DNA from: Candidatus Moraniibacteriota bacterium
Lineage (GTDB): Bacteria > Patescibacteriota > Minisyncoccia > JAHIHE01 > JAGLIN01
DNA length: 17,469 bases
Direction: 5' to 3'
Assembly: GCA_030641185.1 (NCBI GenBank)
Contig: DAOWHY010000024.1
Span: 1-17,469, forward strand
Shown: one piece after another, positions 1 through 7,286 of the stretch
How the letters are laid out: every line of letters starts with the position of its first letter
Numbering within the stretch: position 1 is the stretch's first letter
The notes under the pieces: model-generated
What the model saw: the letters and a program-made list of their open reading frames with translations, nothing else
The model's database searches: none
Told to the model about the DNA's origin: nothing
Position numbers and translations under genes: made by a program

Positions 1-149
1 AAGAATTTAATATCGGTTTAATGAAACATCTGCTTTGGCACAATACGGAAAGACCTCATTTTGGAATTGACTTACAAACTCCTGTTAATTTTATTCAAGC
101 TAACCATTCTAAAGACTGCAATATGTACTTGACGGATACATTCACTTGA
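1..149 (+). CDS. Transposase / integrase-core protein, C-terminal end (cut by left edge)
   Basis: An open frame enters from the left edge (first full codon at base 3) and ends at TGA 147-149. It encodes about 48 residues containing HNTERPHFGIDLQTPVNF, which fits the tail of the DDE/rve integrase domain (YNTxRPHxxLxxxTPxxF) seen after the catalytic Glu in IS3/IS481-like transposases. The catalytic residues lie outside the window, so intactness and exact IS family cannot be judged. No terminal inverted repeat is recognisable just downstream. The stop codon overlaps the -35 box of the promoter of the next gene. Confidence 0.7.
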   Translation, partial: EFNIGLMKHLLWHNTERPHFGIDLQTPVNFIQANHSKDCNMYLTDTFT

Positions 150-173
150 CAATATTTATATATCATCTATTAT
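146..173 (+). promoter_or_regulatory. Sigma70-type promoter of the 209-676 gene
   Basis: TTGACA (146-151), a 16-base spacer and TATTAT (168-173). The -35 box overlaps the transposase stop codon. A transcript from here would start near base 180 and carry the strong AGGGAGG ribosome site at 193-199, spaced well for the ATG at 209. Confidence 0.65.
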
Positions 174-208
174 TTATTTAAACCCTTAACAAAGGGAGGT
201 AATAAGAA

Positions 209-676
209 ATGAACAATAAAAGAAAAGGATTAATCGCCGTTCTAATCACGGGGTGTTTAATTACCCTAATTGGAACGGTAATGAGCTCAGCTCTTGAGCT
301 CAACATAGTTAATGGATCTGGAATCATTCTTGTTTACTTAAGCAGAAAAGCATTAAGAATTCAAGAAAATCACAAATTCATCAGCACAAATGATCTGTCA
401 GGACAATGGGCTCCGATGAAAAGAGAAGCAGGAGTAATTTTCTGCGTAAGCGGGATAATTTTAGCCATAACGGCTACAGCAATCATTGGCATAGCTATAA
501 ATATAGCAACTGCCACTGGTATTGTTATTTTCTTGTTTGGAGCAGGAAAATTAACGAAACCAAGAGCTCTTAGTCATCATACCGACTCTGTGATATGGTT
601 GATGAGGATTGCTGATTTCCCTTCTGAGCTTATCTCAAAAGCACAAAGTATGAAAAAACGGCGGGTTGCGACTTAG
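209..676 (+). CDS. Hypothetical multi-pass membrane protein (155 aa)
   Basis: I do not recognise the family. The protein has four hydrophobic stretches, at about residues 8-26, 28-46, 74-94 and 96-113, forming two helical hairpins separated by a polar loop (48-72) that contains NDLSGQW. The C-terminus is basic (MKKRR). The start is secure: AGGGAGG lies at 193-199 before the ATG, behind a consensus promoter at 146-173. The stop codon lies in the loop of a strong intrinsic terminator, so the gene is a one-gene transcription unit. Together with the next gene it forms an accessory-looking pair beside transposase remains. Function unknown. Confidence 0.75.
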   Translation: MNNKRKGLIAVLITGCLITLIGTVMSSALELNIVNGSGIILVYLSRKALRIQENHKFISTNDLSGQWAPMKREAGVIFCVSGIILAITATAIIGIAINIATATGIVIFLFGAGKLTKPRALSHHTDSVIWLMRIADFPSELISKAQSMKKRRVAT

Positions 677-693
677 ATCGCAACCATTTTTTT
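664..693 (+). terminator. Intrinsic terminator overlapping the stop codon
   Basis: A perfect 8-bp stem GGTTGCGA (664-671) / TCGCAACC (678-685) with a 6-base loop that holds the TAG stop (674-676), followed by A and seven T (687-693). This closes the 209-676 unit. Confidence 0.85.
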
Positions 694-707
694 ATGCAAA
701 ATTTGGG

Positions 708-735
708 TTGACATAAATTTAATTTCGTGTATTCT
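708..735 (+). promoter_or_regulatory. Sigma70-type promoter of the 777-1190 gene
   Basis: TTGACA (708-713), a 16-base spacer and TATTCT (730-735). The 16-base spacing matches the promoter of the preceding gene. AAAGGAGG at 759-766 is the ribosome site for the ATG at 777. Confidence 0.6.
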
Positions 736-776
736 CGTAATAGAGTCTACTACCATACAAAGGAGGATTAAAGAAA

Positions 777-1190
777 ATGAAAAATAAGATATTTGTATTT
801 CTGTTGATTGTCTTAATATCAGCAACGGGTAGCGGATGTTTAAGTGGAGAAGAAAGAGAAGCATATCAAACAGAATTTGATAAAATTTTGCCTTTGAATG
901 AGAGTATCGAAATAGAAGATATTTATCCAACAGAAACAAAGGAATTTGGGGGATATCTGGTAATAAGAGGTCAGATAGAAGAAGTGCATGAAGAAATTAT
1001 TGAAGAACCGTGTTACGATAGTAATGAACAGTTCATTATAGCATATAATATTCTTTTCAGTGACGGCAAAGAAGCGCATTCACTACTGGCAATAGGCACA
1101 AATGAATACAAAATAGCATATATGGAAGGAGGTATCAATAGAATTGTTATACATAAAGGTAATTCTCGTATAAAAGAGATTACTTATTAA
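777..1190 (+). CDS. Putative lipoprotein of unknown function (137 aa)
   Basis: The N-terminus is MKNK, then a hydrophobic stretch (about 5-19), then Gly-Ser-Gly-Cys21. This looks like a lipoprotein signal with Cys21 as the lipidated residue, although the -3 position is Gly rather than the usual Leu. The mature part (about 116 aa) is acidic. Alternating segments such as YLVIRGQIEEV, FIIAYNILFSDG and RIVIHKG suggest a small beta-rich domain. I do not recognise the family. The start is supported by AAAGGAGG at 759-766 and a consensus promoter. It ends before a bidirectional terminator shared with the convergent trhP gene. An anchored protein on the outer membrane face is inferred. Confidence 0.7.
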   Translation: MKNKIFVFLLIVLISATGSGCLSGEEREAYQTEFDKILPLNESIEIEDIYPTETKEFGGYLVIRGQIEEVHEEIIEEPCYDSNEQFIIAYNILFSDGKEAHSLLAIGTNEYKIAYMEGGINRIVIHKGNSRIKEITY

Positions 1191-1253
1191 GTGAGGTTAC
1201 TAGTGAAAGCTATATCGCAAAAGCAATAAAATTCAAAATGAGTCAAAAAACTC

Positions 1254-1289
1254 AGTGTGTTATAACTTAAGTTATATCACACTTTTTTT
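1254..1289. terminator. Bidirectional intrinsic terminator between convergent genes
   Basis: AGTGTG (1254-1259) and CACACT (1278-1283) flank a perfect palindrome TATAACTT/AAGTTATA (1261-1276), with a single T-T mismatch (1260/1277), followed by six T (1284-1289). Read on the minus strand the same hairpin is followed by GAGTTTTTT, so it can also end trhP, whose TGA stop (1277-1279) lies inside the stem. Confidence 0.8.
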
Positions 1290-2623
1290 ATCTTCTTCCT
1301 TATCACACTAAAAACTTCAGGGACTTTACTAACCTCAACATAAACCATCCTCTCCTGCCCGCCATGAGCGGATTTTAATTTTTCAAAAGTTTTATCGTCA
1401 TAAATATTTTTGATTTTACAGAATATATTTTTATTATTCGGCTGAATAAATTCAACCCTATCGCCAACAAGAAGCGCGTTGTGAACTTTGATTTTGATTA
1501 GATTTTTCAGCCCGTTTGAAAGCTGGAGTTCAGGTTTTAACCCGTAAGAAGATTCGCATTGCTTAAACTTAGAACTATTACACTCTAAAGAGTGAACTCC
1601 AGATTTTATACAATCTACTTCAACCACTTCCCCCACAAATTCATACTCCTCTTTCGTATGAGAAAATCTTGTTTCCTGTCCTTTATATTTACACTCCCCA
1701 AATAAAAACCCCGTCGTAAAAGTTCTGTTTACAAGTTTCTTTAAATCGCTTTTTAATTTTTTTATTTTTAGTTTTTTATTTTTATCATTGGTTTTTATAT
1801 TAAGCGCTGTTTTGTAAATTTTTACAACCTGCGCTAAATAATAAACGCTCTTGGCTCTGCCTTCAATTTTAAATGAAGTTATCCCGGCGTTTTTTAATTC
1901 GTCTAAATATTCAATCAAGCATAAATCTTTGGAATTTAAGAAATAAGTTCCGTGATTATCCTGCTCAATCGGCATATATTCATTTGGCCTTTTTTCTTCA
2001 ACAAGCTGATATTTCCAGCGGCAATTCTGCGCGCAATCTCCGAGATTTGAACTTCTTCCAGTTTGCCAGGAACTTAGAAAACATCTTCCCGAATATGCCA
2101 TACACATCGCGCCGTGAACAAAATATTCCAGTTCTAACTTTGGAACTTTTTGATGAATTTCTTTTATTTCCTCAAGAGTCACCTCCCGCGCCAAAACTAT
2201 TCTTTTAATCCCCTGCTTAAACCAAAACTTCGCCGCTTCGGAATTAGTCGTATTTGCTTGCGTAGAAAGATGAATATTGACATCAGGTAAAATATTTTTT
2301 ACTACTTCCACCACTCCAACATCTGAAACGATCAAAGCGTCTGGCGGGTTTTTTCTTAGAGTTCGCAAATGCTTTTTAAGATTATCCAAATGATGATTAT
2401 GCGCGAATATATTTATCGTAATATAAATCTTCTTATTTTTAGAATGCGTATAACTTATCGCTTCGCTTATATTTTTCTCATCAAATTTATTTATCCTCGC
2501 CCGCAAACTAAAATCAGGCAACCCCGCGTAAACCGCGTCTGCTCCAAATTCCAAAGCATATTTTAATTTCTCAAAACTCCCCGCCGGCGCAAGAAGTTCT
2601 GGTTTATTTAAACATTTTAACAT
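1277..2623 (-). CDS. trhP: U32-family tRNA uridine hydroxylation protein TrhP (YegQ)
   Basis: The product (448 aa; E. coli YegQ is of similar size) starts KPELLAPAGSFEKLKYALEFGADAVYAG as in YegQ/TrhP. It carries the U32 signature E-x-F-x2-G-A-M-C-x4-G-x-C-x-L-S at residues 166-184. Four cysteines (174, 181, 197, 201) are placed to bind an iron-sulfur cluster. NSKDLC at 230-235 and the C-terminal beta domain (about 325-440) match TrhP. TrhP makes 5-hydroxyuridine at the tRNA wobble position in a prephenate-dependent reaction, feeding cmo5U/mcmo5U synthesis. Older annotations call it a collagenase-like peptidase. The ATG at 2623 has no Shine-Dalgarno and lies in a 13-bp direct repeat. The gene is monocistronic and convergent with the lipoprotein gene. 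Confidence 0.88.
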   Translation of the reverse strand: MLKCLNKPELLAPAGSFEKLKYALEFGADAVYAGLPDFSLRARINKFDEKNISEAISYTHSKNKKIYITINIFAHNHHLDNLKKHLRTLRKNPPDALIVSDVGVVEVVKNILPDVNIHLSTQANTTNSEAAKFWFKQGIKRIVLAREVTLEEIKEIHQKVPKLELEYFVHGAMCMAYSGRCFLSSWQTGRSSNLGDCAQNCRWKYQLVEEKRPNEYMPIEQDNHGTYFLNSKDLCLIEYLDELKNAGITSFKIEGRAKSVYYLAQVVKIYKTALNIKTNDKNKKLKIKKLKSDLKKLVNRTFTTGFLFGECKYKGQETRFSHTKEEYEFVGEVVEVDCIKSGVHSLECNSSKFKQCESSYGLKPELQLSNGLKNLIKIKVHNALLVGDRVEFIQPNNKNIFCKIKNIYDDKTFEKLKSAHGGQERMVYVEVSKVPEVFSVIRKKIKKV

Positions 2624-2639
2624 GATAACATTTTAACAT
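2611..2639. repeat. 13-bp direct repeat at the trhP start
   Basis: AACATTTTAACAT occurs at 2611-2623 and again at 2627-2639, three bases apart. The first copy contains the trhP start codon (CAT, 2621-2623). The same 13-mer occurs a third time at 9386-9398, upstream of the rpsP promoter. Confidence 0.6.
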
Positions 2640-2672
2640 AATTTAATTTTATTGTTAATTGTTGTTGTACGC

Positions 2673-2812
2673 TGTCATTGCGAGAAGCCTGAGCGAGCGT
2701 AGCGAACGAAATGGCGACGAAGCAATCCCGTAATTTAATTCATTGCGCGTAGTTACGGGATTGCTTCGTCATTCCGTTTCGCTATCGCTCAACTTCATTC
2801 CTCGCAATGACA
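2673..2812 (-). repeat. Family A palindromic repeat, copy 1 (inverted orientation)
   Basis: A 140-bp imperfect palindrome between the divergent trhP and smc genes. Outer ends are TGTCATTGCGAG and CTCGCAATGACA. Inner arms are GACGAAGCAATCCCGTAA and its complement ACGGGATTGCTTCGTC around a loop. The loop (TTTAATTCATTGCGCGTAG) is the reverse complement of the loop type in the other four copies, so this copy is inserted the other way round. Confidence 0.9.
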
Positions 2813-2845
2813 GTTTATAAACAGATAGCCAAAATCGCAAATCTA

Positions 2846-2854
2846 TGCTATAAA
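2846..2854 (+). promoter_or_regulatory. Possible extended -10 promoter of smc
   Basis: TGCTATAAA gives TG-N-TATAAA with no convincing -35 box. It would start transcription near base 2861, about 22 bases before the smc ATG. It lies between a family A repeat and smc. Confidence 0.4.
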
Positions 2855-2883
2855 TAAATCATAAATAAGCGAAACTAATATCT

Positions 2884-5142
2884 ATGTATTTAAAAAAACT
2901 TGAAATTTCTGGCTTTAAATCCTTTGCAAATAAAACTGTTTTGGATTTTCCTCATGGAGTTACAGCCGTAGTCGGTCCGAATGGTTCTGGAAAATCAAAC
3001 ATTGCCGATGCGATAAAATGGGTTTTAGGAGAACAGAGTATGAAAAGTTTGCGAGGGAAAAAAAGCGGCGATGTGCTTTTTACAGGCAGCGACAAAAAGA
3101 CAAAAATGAGCTCGGCGTCCGTATCCTTATATCTTGATAACCGCGACAAAAAAATACCGCTTGACTATGAAGATGTTATTTTAACAAGGAAGCTTTTCCG
3201 AAACGGAGATAGTGAATACTTAATAAACAAAAGTCGCGCGCGACTCATAGATATTATAGATTTGCTCGCAAGATCAGGCGTTAGTCAAAAGGGATATTGT
3301 GTTATTAATCAAGGAATGGCAGATTCAATTTTAACGGCAACGCCGGCTGAAAGAATGGTTATTTTTGAAGAAGCGACAGGCGTCAGAAAATTCCAAATAA
3401 AAAAACAACAATCAATCAATAAGCTTGAGTCCACAAAAAAGAATTTACAGCGTGTTGCTGATTTATTAAACGAGATAGAACCGCGGTTAAATTCTCTCAA
3501 AAGACAAGCGAGTAGAGCGCAAAAAAGAGGCGCGATTGAAGAAGGCTTAAAATCCGAACAAAAAAAATTGTTTACGTATGTTTGGACAAAGCTTAATAAT
3601 GATAATAGAAAATATGGATCTGAAAAAGAAAAACTAGGGGAAAATATTAGAGAATACTCCAAAGAAATAGGTAAGATAAAAAATAAACTAGCTGAAACTG
3701 AAAACAACAGCAACAGCTACACGACAGAATTTGAACAACTGCAGAAAGAAATAAATTCCTTGCGAGAAACTATAAACGAATTCCAAAAAAACTTGTCTAT
3801 CACAGAAGGAAAAATCCAAGTGGAAGAAGAGAGAAAAAAAGAAACGGAGAAGCCGGAATATATGCCTATAAATTTGGGCTATGTTAAAAATAAACTTTGC
3901 AATTTGGTTTCGGTATATGACAAACTTTTTGATTTAATAAAAAAATTGGCTAATTTAGAAGACATTGAATCAATTCGCGCAAAAGGATCTGAAGTTAAAA
4001 AGAATATGGAAGATATTTTAAAAGAGATTGAAAATGGAAAAATTACTCAGAAAGATAGAAAAATTGTATTTGATGATAGTAATATTAAAAGATTAAAAAC
4101 CGAAAAATTTGAGATATCAAATAAAATCAGAGAATATGAAAAAGAATACGGAGAATTTAAAGACAGAATATACGAATTAAATAAAGATGAGCGGGAGAAA
4201 AGAGAAGTATTTTTTCAACTTGAAAAAAATTTACAAACAAAACAAGACGCTCTTAATAAATTTAAAGATGCTCTTAATCAAATAAATATTGAGTTGGCAA
4301 AATTTGAAGTTAGAAAAGAAGATTTGATAAATGAGATTAAAGATGAAATAGGAAACAATGAAATTTTGAAAAAGATACAAGACGAAACATTTGAAGATAA
4401 CTCAGAAGAGTTTCAGTTTGATAATTTTGACCAAGAAGAATCAAAATTGAAAATAAAGAAATTAAAAATTCAATTTGACCAAATCGGCGGAATTGATCCG
4501 TTAATAATGGAAGAATATGAAGAAACGAAAAAAAGATTTGATTTCCTATCAGCGCAATCAAATGATCTTGAACAAGCGTCAGAGTCATTAGGAAAGGTAA
4601 TCGGAGAATTAGACGAGAAGATTGAAATCATCTTCAAATCCTCATTTAAAAAAATCAGCGAGGAATTTAATAAATATTTTAAAATAATTTTTGGAGGAGG
4701 AAAAGCAAATTTATCTGTGAAATATTCTGATTTTAAAAAAGAAGAAAATAATGACACGGAAAATGATCCTGAAAAAACTGAAGCGGATGAAAAACAAAAA
4801 ATTGCCGGCGTTGAAATAAATGCCTCTCCTCCAGGAAAGAAAATAAGCAGTTTAGACATCCTTTCGGGAGGAGAGAGAGCGTTAACGTCTATTGCGATTC
4901 TTTTTGCAATAGTATCAAATAATCCACCGCCATTTTTAGTTCTTGATGAAATTGACGCGGCTTTAGATGAGTCAAATTCTGAAAAGGTTGCAAAAATTAA
5001 CAAAGAGGTTGCTTCTAAGACACAGCTTATTATTATCACGCATAACCGTGAAATGATGAGGCAAGCAGGAGTTTTATACGGAGTTACTATGGACAATAAC
5101 AGCATTTCAAAAATAATTTCCTTGAAATTGGATGAATTATAA
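2884..5142 (+). CDS. smc: Chromosome segregation SMC-type ATPase, short form without a recognisable hinge
   Basis: The 752-aa product has a complete ABC-ATPase head: Walker A GPNGSGKS (31-38), an SMC-specific Q-loop region INQGMADSILTATPAER (141-157) followed by FEEATGV (161-167), the LSGGER signature (660-665), Walker B LVLDEID (685-691) and an H-loop with His720. IGGIDPLIMEEYEE (533-546) matches the returning-arm motif of true SMC. Bacterial SMC is normally about 1,150-1,200 aa. Here each coiled-coil arm is roughly 160 aa. The middle (about 322-388, starting PEYMPINLGYVKNKL) replaces the usual ~150-aa glycine-rich hinge. SMC dimers load on DNA with ScpAB and organise chromosomes; scpA/scpB are not in this window. 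No Shine-Dalgarno precedes the ATG. A repeat starts two bases after the stop. Confidence 0.85.
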   Translation: MYLKKLEISGFKSFANKTVLDFPHGVTAVVGPNGSGKSNIADAIKWVLGEQSMKSLRGKKSGDVLFTGSDKKTKMSSASVSLYLDNRDKKIPLDYEDVILTRKLFRNGDSEYLINKSRARLIDIIDLLARSGVSQKGYCVINQGMADSILTATPAERMVIFEEATGVRKFQIKKQQSINKLESTKKNLQRVADLLNEIEPRLNSLKRQASRAQKRGAIEEGLKSEQKKLFTYVWTKLNNDNRKYGSEKEKLGENIREYSKEIGKIKNKLAETENNSNSYTTEFEQLQKEINSLRETINEFQKNLSITEGKIQVEEERKKETEKPEYMPINLGYVKNKLCNLVSVYDKLFDLIKKLANLEDIESIRAKGSEVKKNMEDILKEIENGKITQKDRKIVFDDSNIKRLKTEKFEISNKIREYEKEYGEFKDRIYELNKDEREKREVFFQLEKNLQTKQDALNKFKDALNQINIELAKFEVRKEDLINEIKDEIGNNEILKKIQDETFEDNSEEFQFDNFDQEESKLKIKKLKIQFDQIGGIDPLIMEEYEETKKRFDFLSAQSNDLEQASESLGKVIGELDEKIEIIFKSSFKKISEEFNKYFKIIFGGGKANLSVKYSDFKKEENNDTENDPEKTEADEKQKIAGVEINASPPGKKISSLDILSGGERALTSIAILFAIVSNNPPPFLVLDEIDAALDESNSEKVAKINKEVASKTQLIIITHNREMMRQAGVLYGVTMDNNSISKIISLKLDEL

Positions 5143-5144
5143 AA

Positions 5145-5264
5145 TGTCATTGCGAGGAGTAAAATTATCTGAAGGATAATTGAACGACGAAGCAATCCCG
5201 TAACTACGCGCGAGGAGTTTAATCACGGGATTGCTTCGGTCGTTGCGACTCTCTCGCAATGACA
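5145..5264 (+). repeat. Family A palindromic repeat, copy 2
   Basis: A 120-bp palindrome filling most of the smc-gpmI gap. Ends are TGTCATTGCGAG and CTCGCAATGACA; inner arms are GACGAAGCAATCCCGT and the matching ATCACGGGATTGCTTCG; the loop is CTACGCGCGAGGAGTTTAA. It begins two bases after the smc stop and would form a large hairpin in any smc-gpmI transcript. Confidence 0.9.
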
Positions 5265-5298
5265 TTTTGTAATTCAAGTAATTTAACTAAATCACAAT

Positions 5299-6876
5299 AT
5301 GAAAAAAGCAATACTAGTAATATTAGACGGTTGGGGAATTAGTGAAGAAACAGTCGGCAACGCAATAACAAATGCTTCAACTCCAAACATGGATATGTTT
5401 AAAAAGTTCTATTTTTACACAAACCTACAGGCCTCTGGAATGTCAGTCGGTTTGCCGTGGGGAAGAATGGGTAATTCAGAAGTTGGACACTTGATTTTAG
5501 GAGCTGGAAAAATATTATACCAAAACTTGCCAAAAGTTTCTTTGGCAATTCAGGAAAAAACTTTTTTTAAAAATGAGGTTTTGCTTAAAGCGATTATACA
5601 TGCCACTGCCAACAATTCCAACATTCATTTAATGGGCTTAGTGAGCGATGGCGGAGTTCATAGCCATATAGATCATCTTTACGCTTTATTGGAACTTTTA
5701 AAAGCGAGTGGGATAGACAAAAATAAAGTTTTCATCCATATTTTTACAGACGGAAGAGACACAAATCCAAGATCAGCGGTTGGGTTCGTTTCAAATTTAA
5801 TTAGAAATATAAAAGAGGAAAACTGGCCAGGAAAAATTGCCAGCGTAATGGGAAGGTCTTATGCTATGGATAGAAATAAAAACTGGGACAAAACAAAACT
5901 TGCTTATTACTGTATGGTAAATGGGGTTGGTAAAAAAGCAAGTAATCCGATAGATGCTCTTGAAAAATATTATGCAAGCGAAACGACAGATGAGTTTATA
6001 GAACCAACGCTTATTACCGATGAGAATAATAACTTTAATTTAATCAAAGAAAACGACTCTATTGTTTTTTTTAATATAAGAGAAGACAGAGCGCGCCAGC
6101 TTACAAGATCTTTTGTCATAGATAATTTTTCTGATTTTGACCGCGGTAAAAAAATGTCAAATCTCTATTTTGCCACAATGATGGAATATGAGAAAGGATT
6201 GCCTGTTAACGTCGTTTTTCCTGCTGAAAATGTTGCTTGTCCATTAGGTAGGGTATTAAGCGAAATTGGAATTAAGCAATTAAGAATTGCCGAAACAGAA
6301 AAATACGCCCATGTAACTTATTTTTTCAATGGCGGAAAAGAAAAACCGTTCAAAAATGAATTTAGAATGGTTATTCCTTCCAAATCGGTCGCGAGCTACG
6401 ACCAAATTCCAGAAATGAGCGCGGAAGAAATTACCAACTGCGCCATAAAAAAGATTGAATCTGGAATGTTTAATTTTATTCTTATGAATTACGCTAATGC
6501 CGATATGGTAGGACATACGGGAAATCTAAAAGCATCCATAAAAGCAATAGAGTTTCTTGATAAGTGTCTTGGCAGATTATATAAATCAGCTTTAGAAAAT
6601 AGTTTTACTCTTGTAATAACAGCCGATCATGGGAATGTTGAGGAAATAATCAATCCAAAAACTGGAGAAAAAATAACTGAACATTCTACAAATCCTGTGC
6701 CCTTTATAGTCGTTAGCGCGCAAAACAAATTAGACGAGGAAAAATTATTGGACGATGATAATGTGACTTATGAAAATAATATCAACGGGATGCTTTGTGA
6801 TGTCGCTCCGACAATTTTAGATATTATGGAAATAAAAAAACCAGACGAAATGACTGGAAAAAGTTTATTAAGCTAA
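5299..6876 (+). CDS. gpmI: 2,3-bisphosphoglycerate-independent phosphoglycerate mutase
   Basis: The 525-aa product interconverts 3- and 2-phosphoglycerate in glycolysis, using two Mn ions and a phosphoserine intermediate. Diagnostic parts are VILDGWG (Asp10), MGNSEVGH with nucleophile Ser60, SDGGVHSHIDHL (phosphoglycerate binding), FTDGRDT, GRSYAMDRNKNWDK, FNIREDRARQLT, NYANADMVGHTGN and TADHGNVEE (metal ligands). Length is normal (about 510-530 aa). The run before the nucleophile reads GLPWGRMGNS, where most family members have GLPEGQMGNS. The ATG lacks a Shine-Dalgarno. It lies 156 bp after smc, with a palindromic repeat between, and 21 bp before a small membrane protein gene with which it is probably co-transcribed. 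Confidence 0.95.
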   Translation: MKKAILVILDGWGISEETVGNAITNASTPNMDMFKKFYFYTNLQASGMSVGLPWGRMGNSEVGHLILGAGKILYQNLPKVSLAIQEKTFFKNEVLLKAIIHATANNSNIHLMGLVSDGGVHSHIDHLYALLELLKASGIDKNKVFIHIFTDGRDTNPRSAVGFVSNLIRNIKEENWPGKIASVMGRSYAMDRNKNWDKTKLAYYCMVNGVGKKASNPIDALEKYYASETTDEFIEPTLITDENNNFNLIKENDSIVFFNIREDRARQLTRSFVIDNFSDFDRGKKMSNLYFATMMEYEKGLPVNVVFPAENVACPLGRVLSEIGIKQLRIAETEKYAHVTYFFNGGKEKPFKNEFRMVIPSKSVASYDQIPEMSAEEITNCAIKKIESGMFNFILMNYANADMVGHTGNLKASIKAIEFLDKCLGRLYKSALENSFTLVITADHGNVEEIINPKTGEKITEHSTNPVPFIVVSAQNKLDEEKLLDDDNVTYENNINGMLCDVAPTILDIMEIKKPDEMTGKSLLS

Positions 6877-6897
6877 TCTTTATAACTATTAAAAATT

Positions 6898-7107
6898 ATG
6901 AGTATAGAAATTATAGGATTTATTTTAACTACAACAGGTGAAATTTTGCTTGGCGCAATGGTGCTTATAATCCACTGGCACATTTTAAAAGAACATAGAA
7001 TAGACGCGGATGTTTTAAAACAAATGAAACAAGAACAATTTTTGGGAGCTTTCGCGATTATTTCTATTGTAACCGGGTTTTTCTTGCAGGTTTTTTATAA
7101 GATATAG
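6898..7107 (+). CDS. Small two-helix membrane protein (69 aa)
   Basis: The product has two hydrophobic helices (about 4-28 and 47-67) joined by a polar, charged loop (ILKEHRIDADVLKQMKQEQF). This is a helical hairpin whose loop and termini probably face the same side. I do not recognise the family. It starts 21 bp after gpmI on the same strand and is probably translated from the same mRNA; no Shine-Dalgarno is visible. A family A repeat follows within 25 bp and separates it from the convergent trmD. The regular helix-loop-helix pattern and operon position argue for a real gene. Confidence 0.6.
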   Translation: MSIEIIGFILTTTGEILLGAMVLIIHWHILKEHRIDADVLKQMKQEQFLGAFAIISIVTGFFLQVFYKI

Positions 7108-7129
7108 TGCTATAGCTTGAATTATGAAC

Positions 7130-7268
7130 TGTCATTGCGAGAAGTGAAATTATCCGAAGGATAATTGAACGACGAAGCAATCCCGTGACTACGCGTGAGG
7201 AATTTAGTCACGGGATTGCTTCGTCGTCTTTTCACTCACTGCGTTCGTTCAGACTCCTCGCAATGACA
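7130..7268 (+). repeat. Family A palindromic repeat, copy 3
   Basis: A 139-bp palindrome between two convergent genes (the small membrane protein and trmD). Ends are TGTCATTGCGAG and CTCGCAATGACA; inner arms are GACGAAGCAATCCCGTGACT and the complementary AGTCACGGGATTGCTTCGTC. Its left part closely resembles copy 2 (AAATTATC..GAAGGATAATTGAACGACG). It may also slow transcription from both sides. Confidence 0.9.
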
Positions 7269-7286
7269 GAAAAATTACTAACATTA

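Noticed and set aside
673..939. Minus-strand open frame overlapping the lipoprotein gene
   Set aside because: It lies opposite the promoter, ribosome site and signal peptide of the plus-strand gene and resembles no protein. The plus-strand reading has all expression signals.
1735..1800. Repeat-type insertion in trhP (lysine-rich KNKKLKIKKLK)
   Set aside because: The distance between flanking motifs (about 38 residues) is close to that of E. coli YegQ (about 35), so this is a divergent region and not an insertion.
2673..2812. Family A repeats as integron attC sites or a CRISPR array
   Set aside because: There are no GTTRRRY/RYYYAAC core sites, no integron integrase and no regularly spaced short repeats with unique spacers. 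The copies are scattered single palindromes between housekeeping genes.
4470..5195. A 241-aa antisense open frame over the end of smc
   Set aside because: It lies wholly opposite the conserved SMC head, where codon bias leaves the other strand open. Its product is a low-complexity Ser/Phe/Ile-rich sequence without domains and it runs into a repeat.
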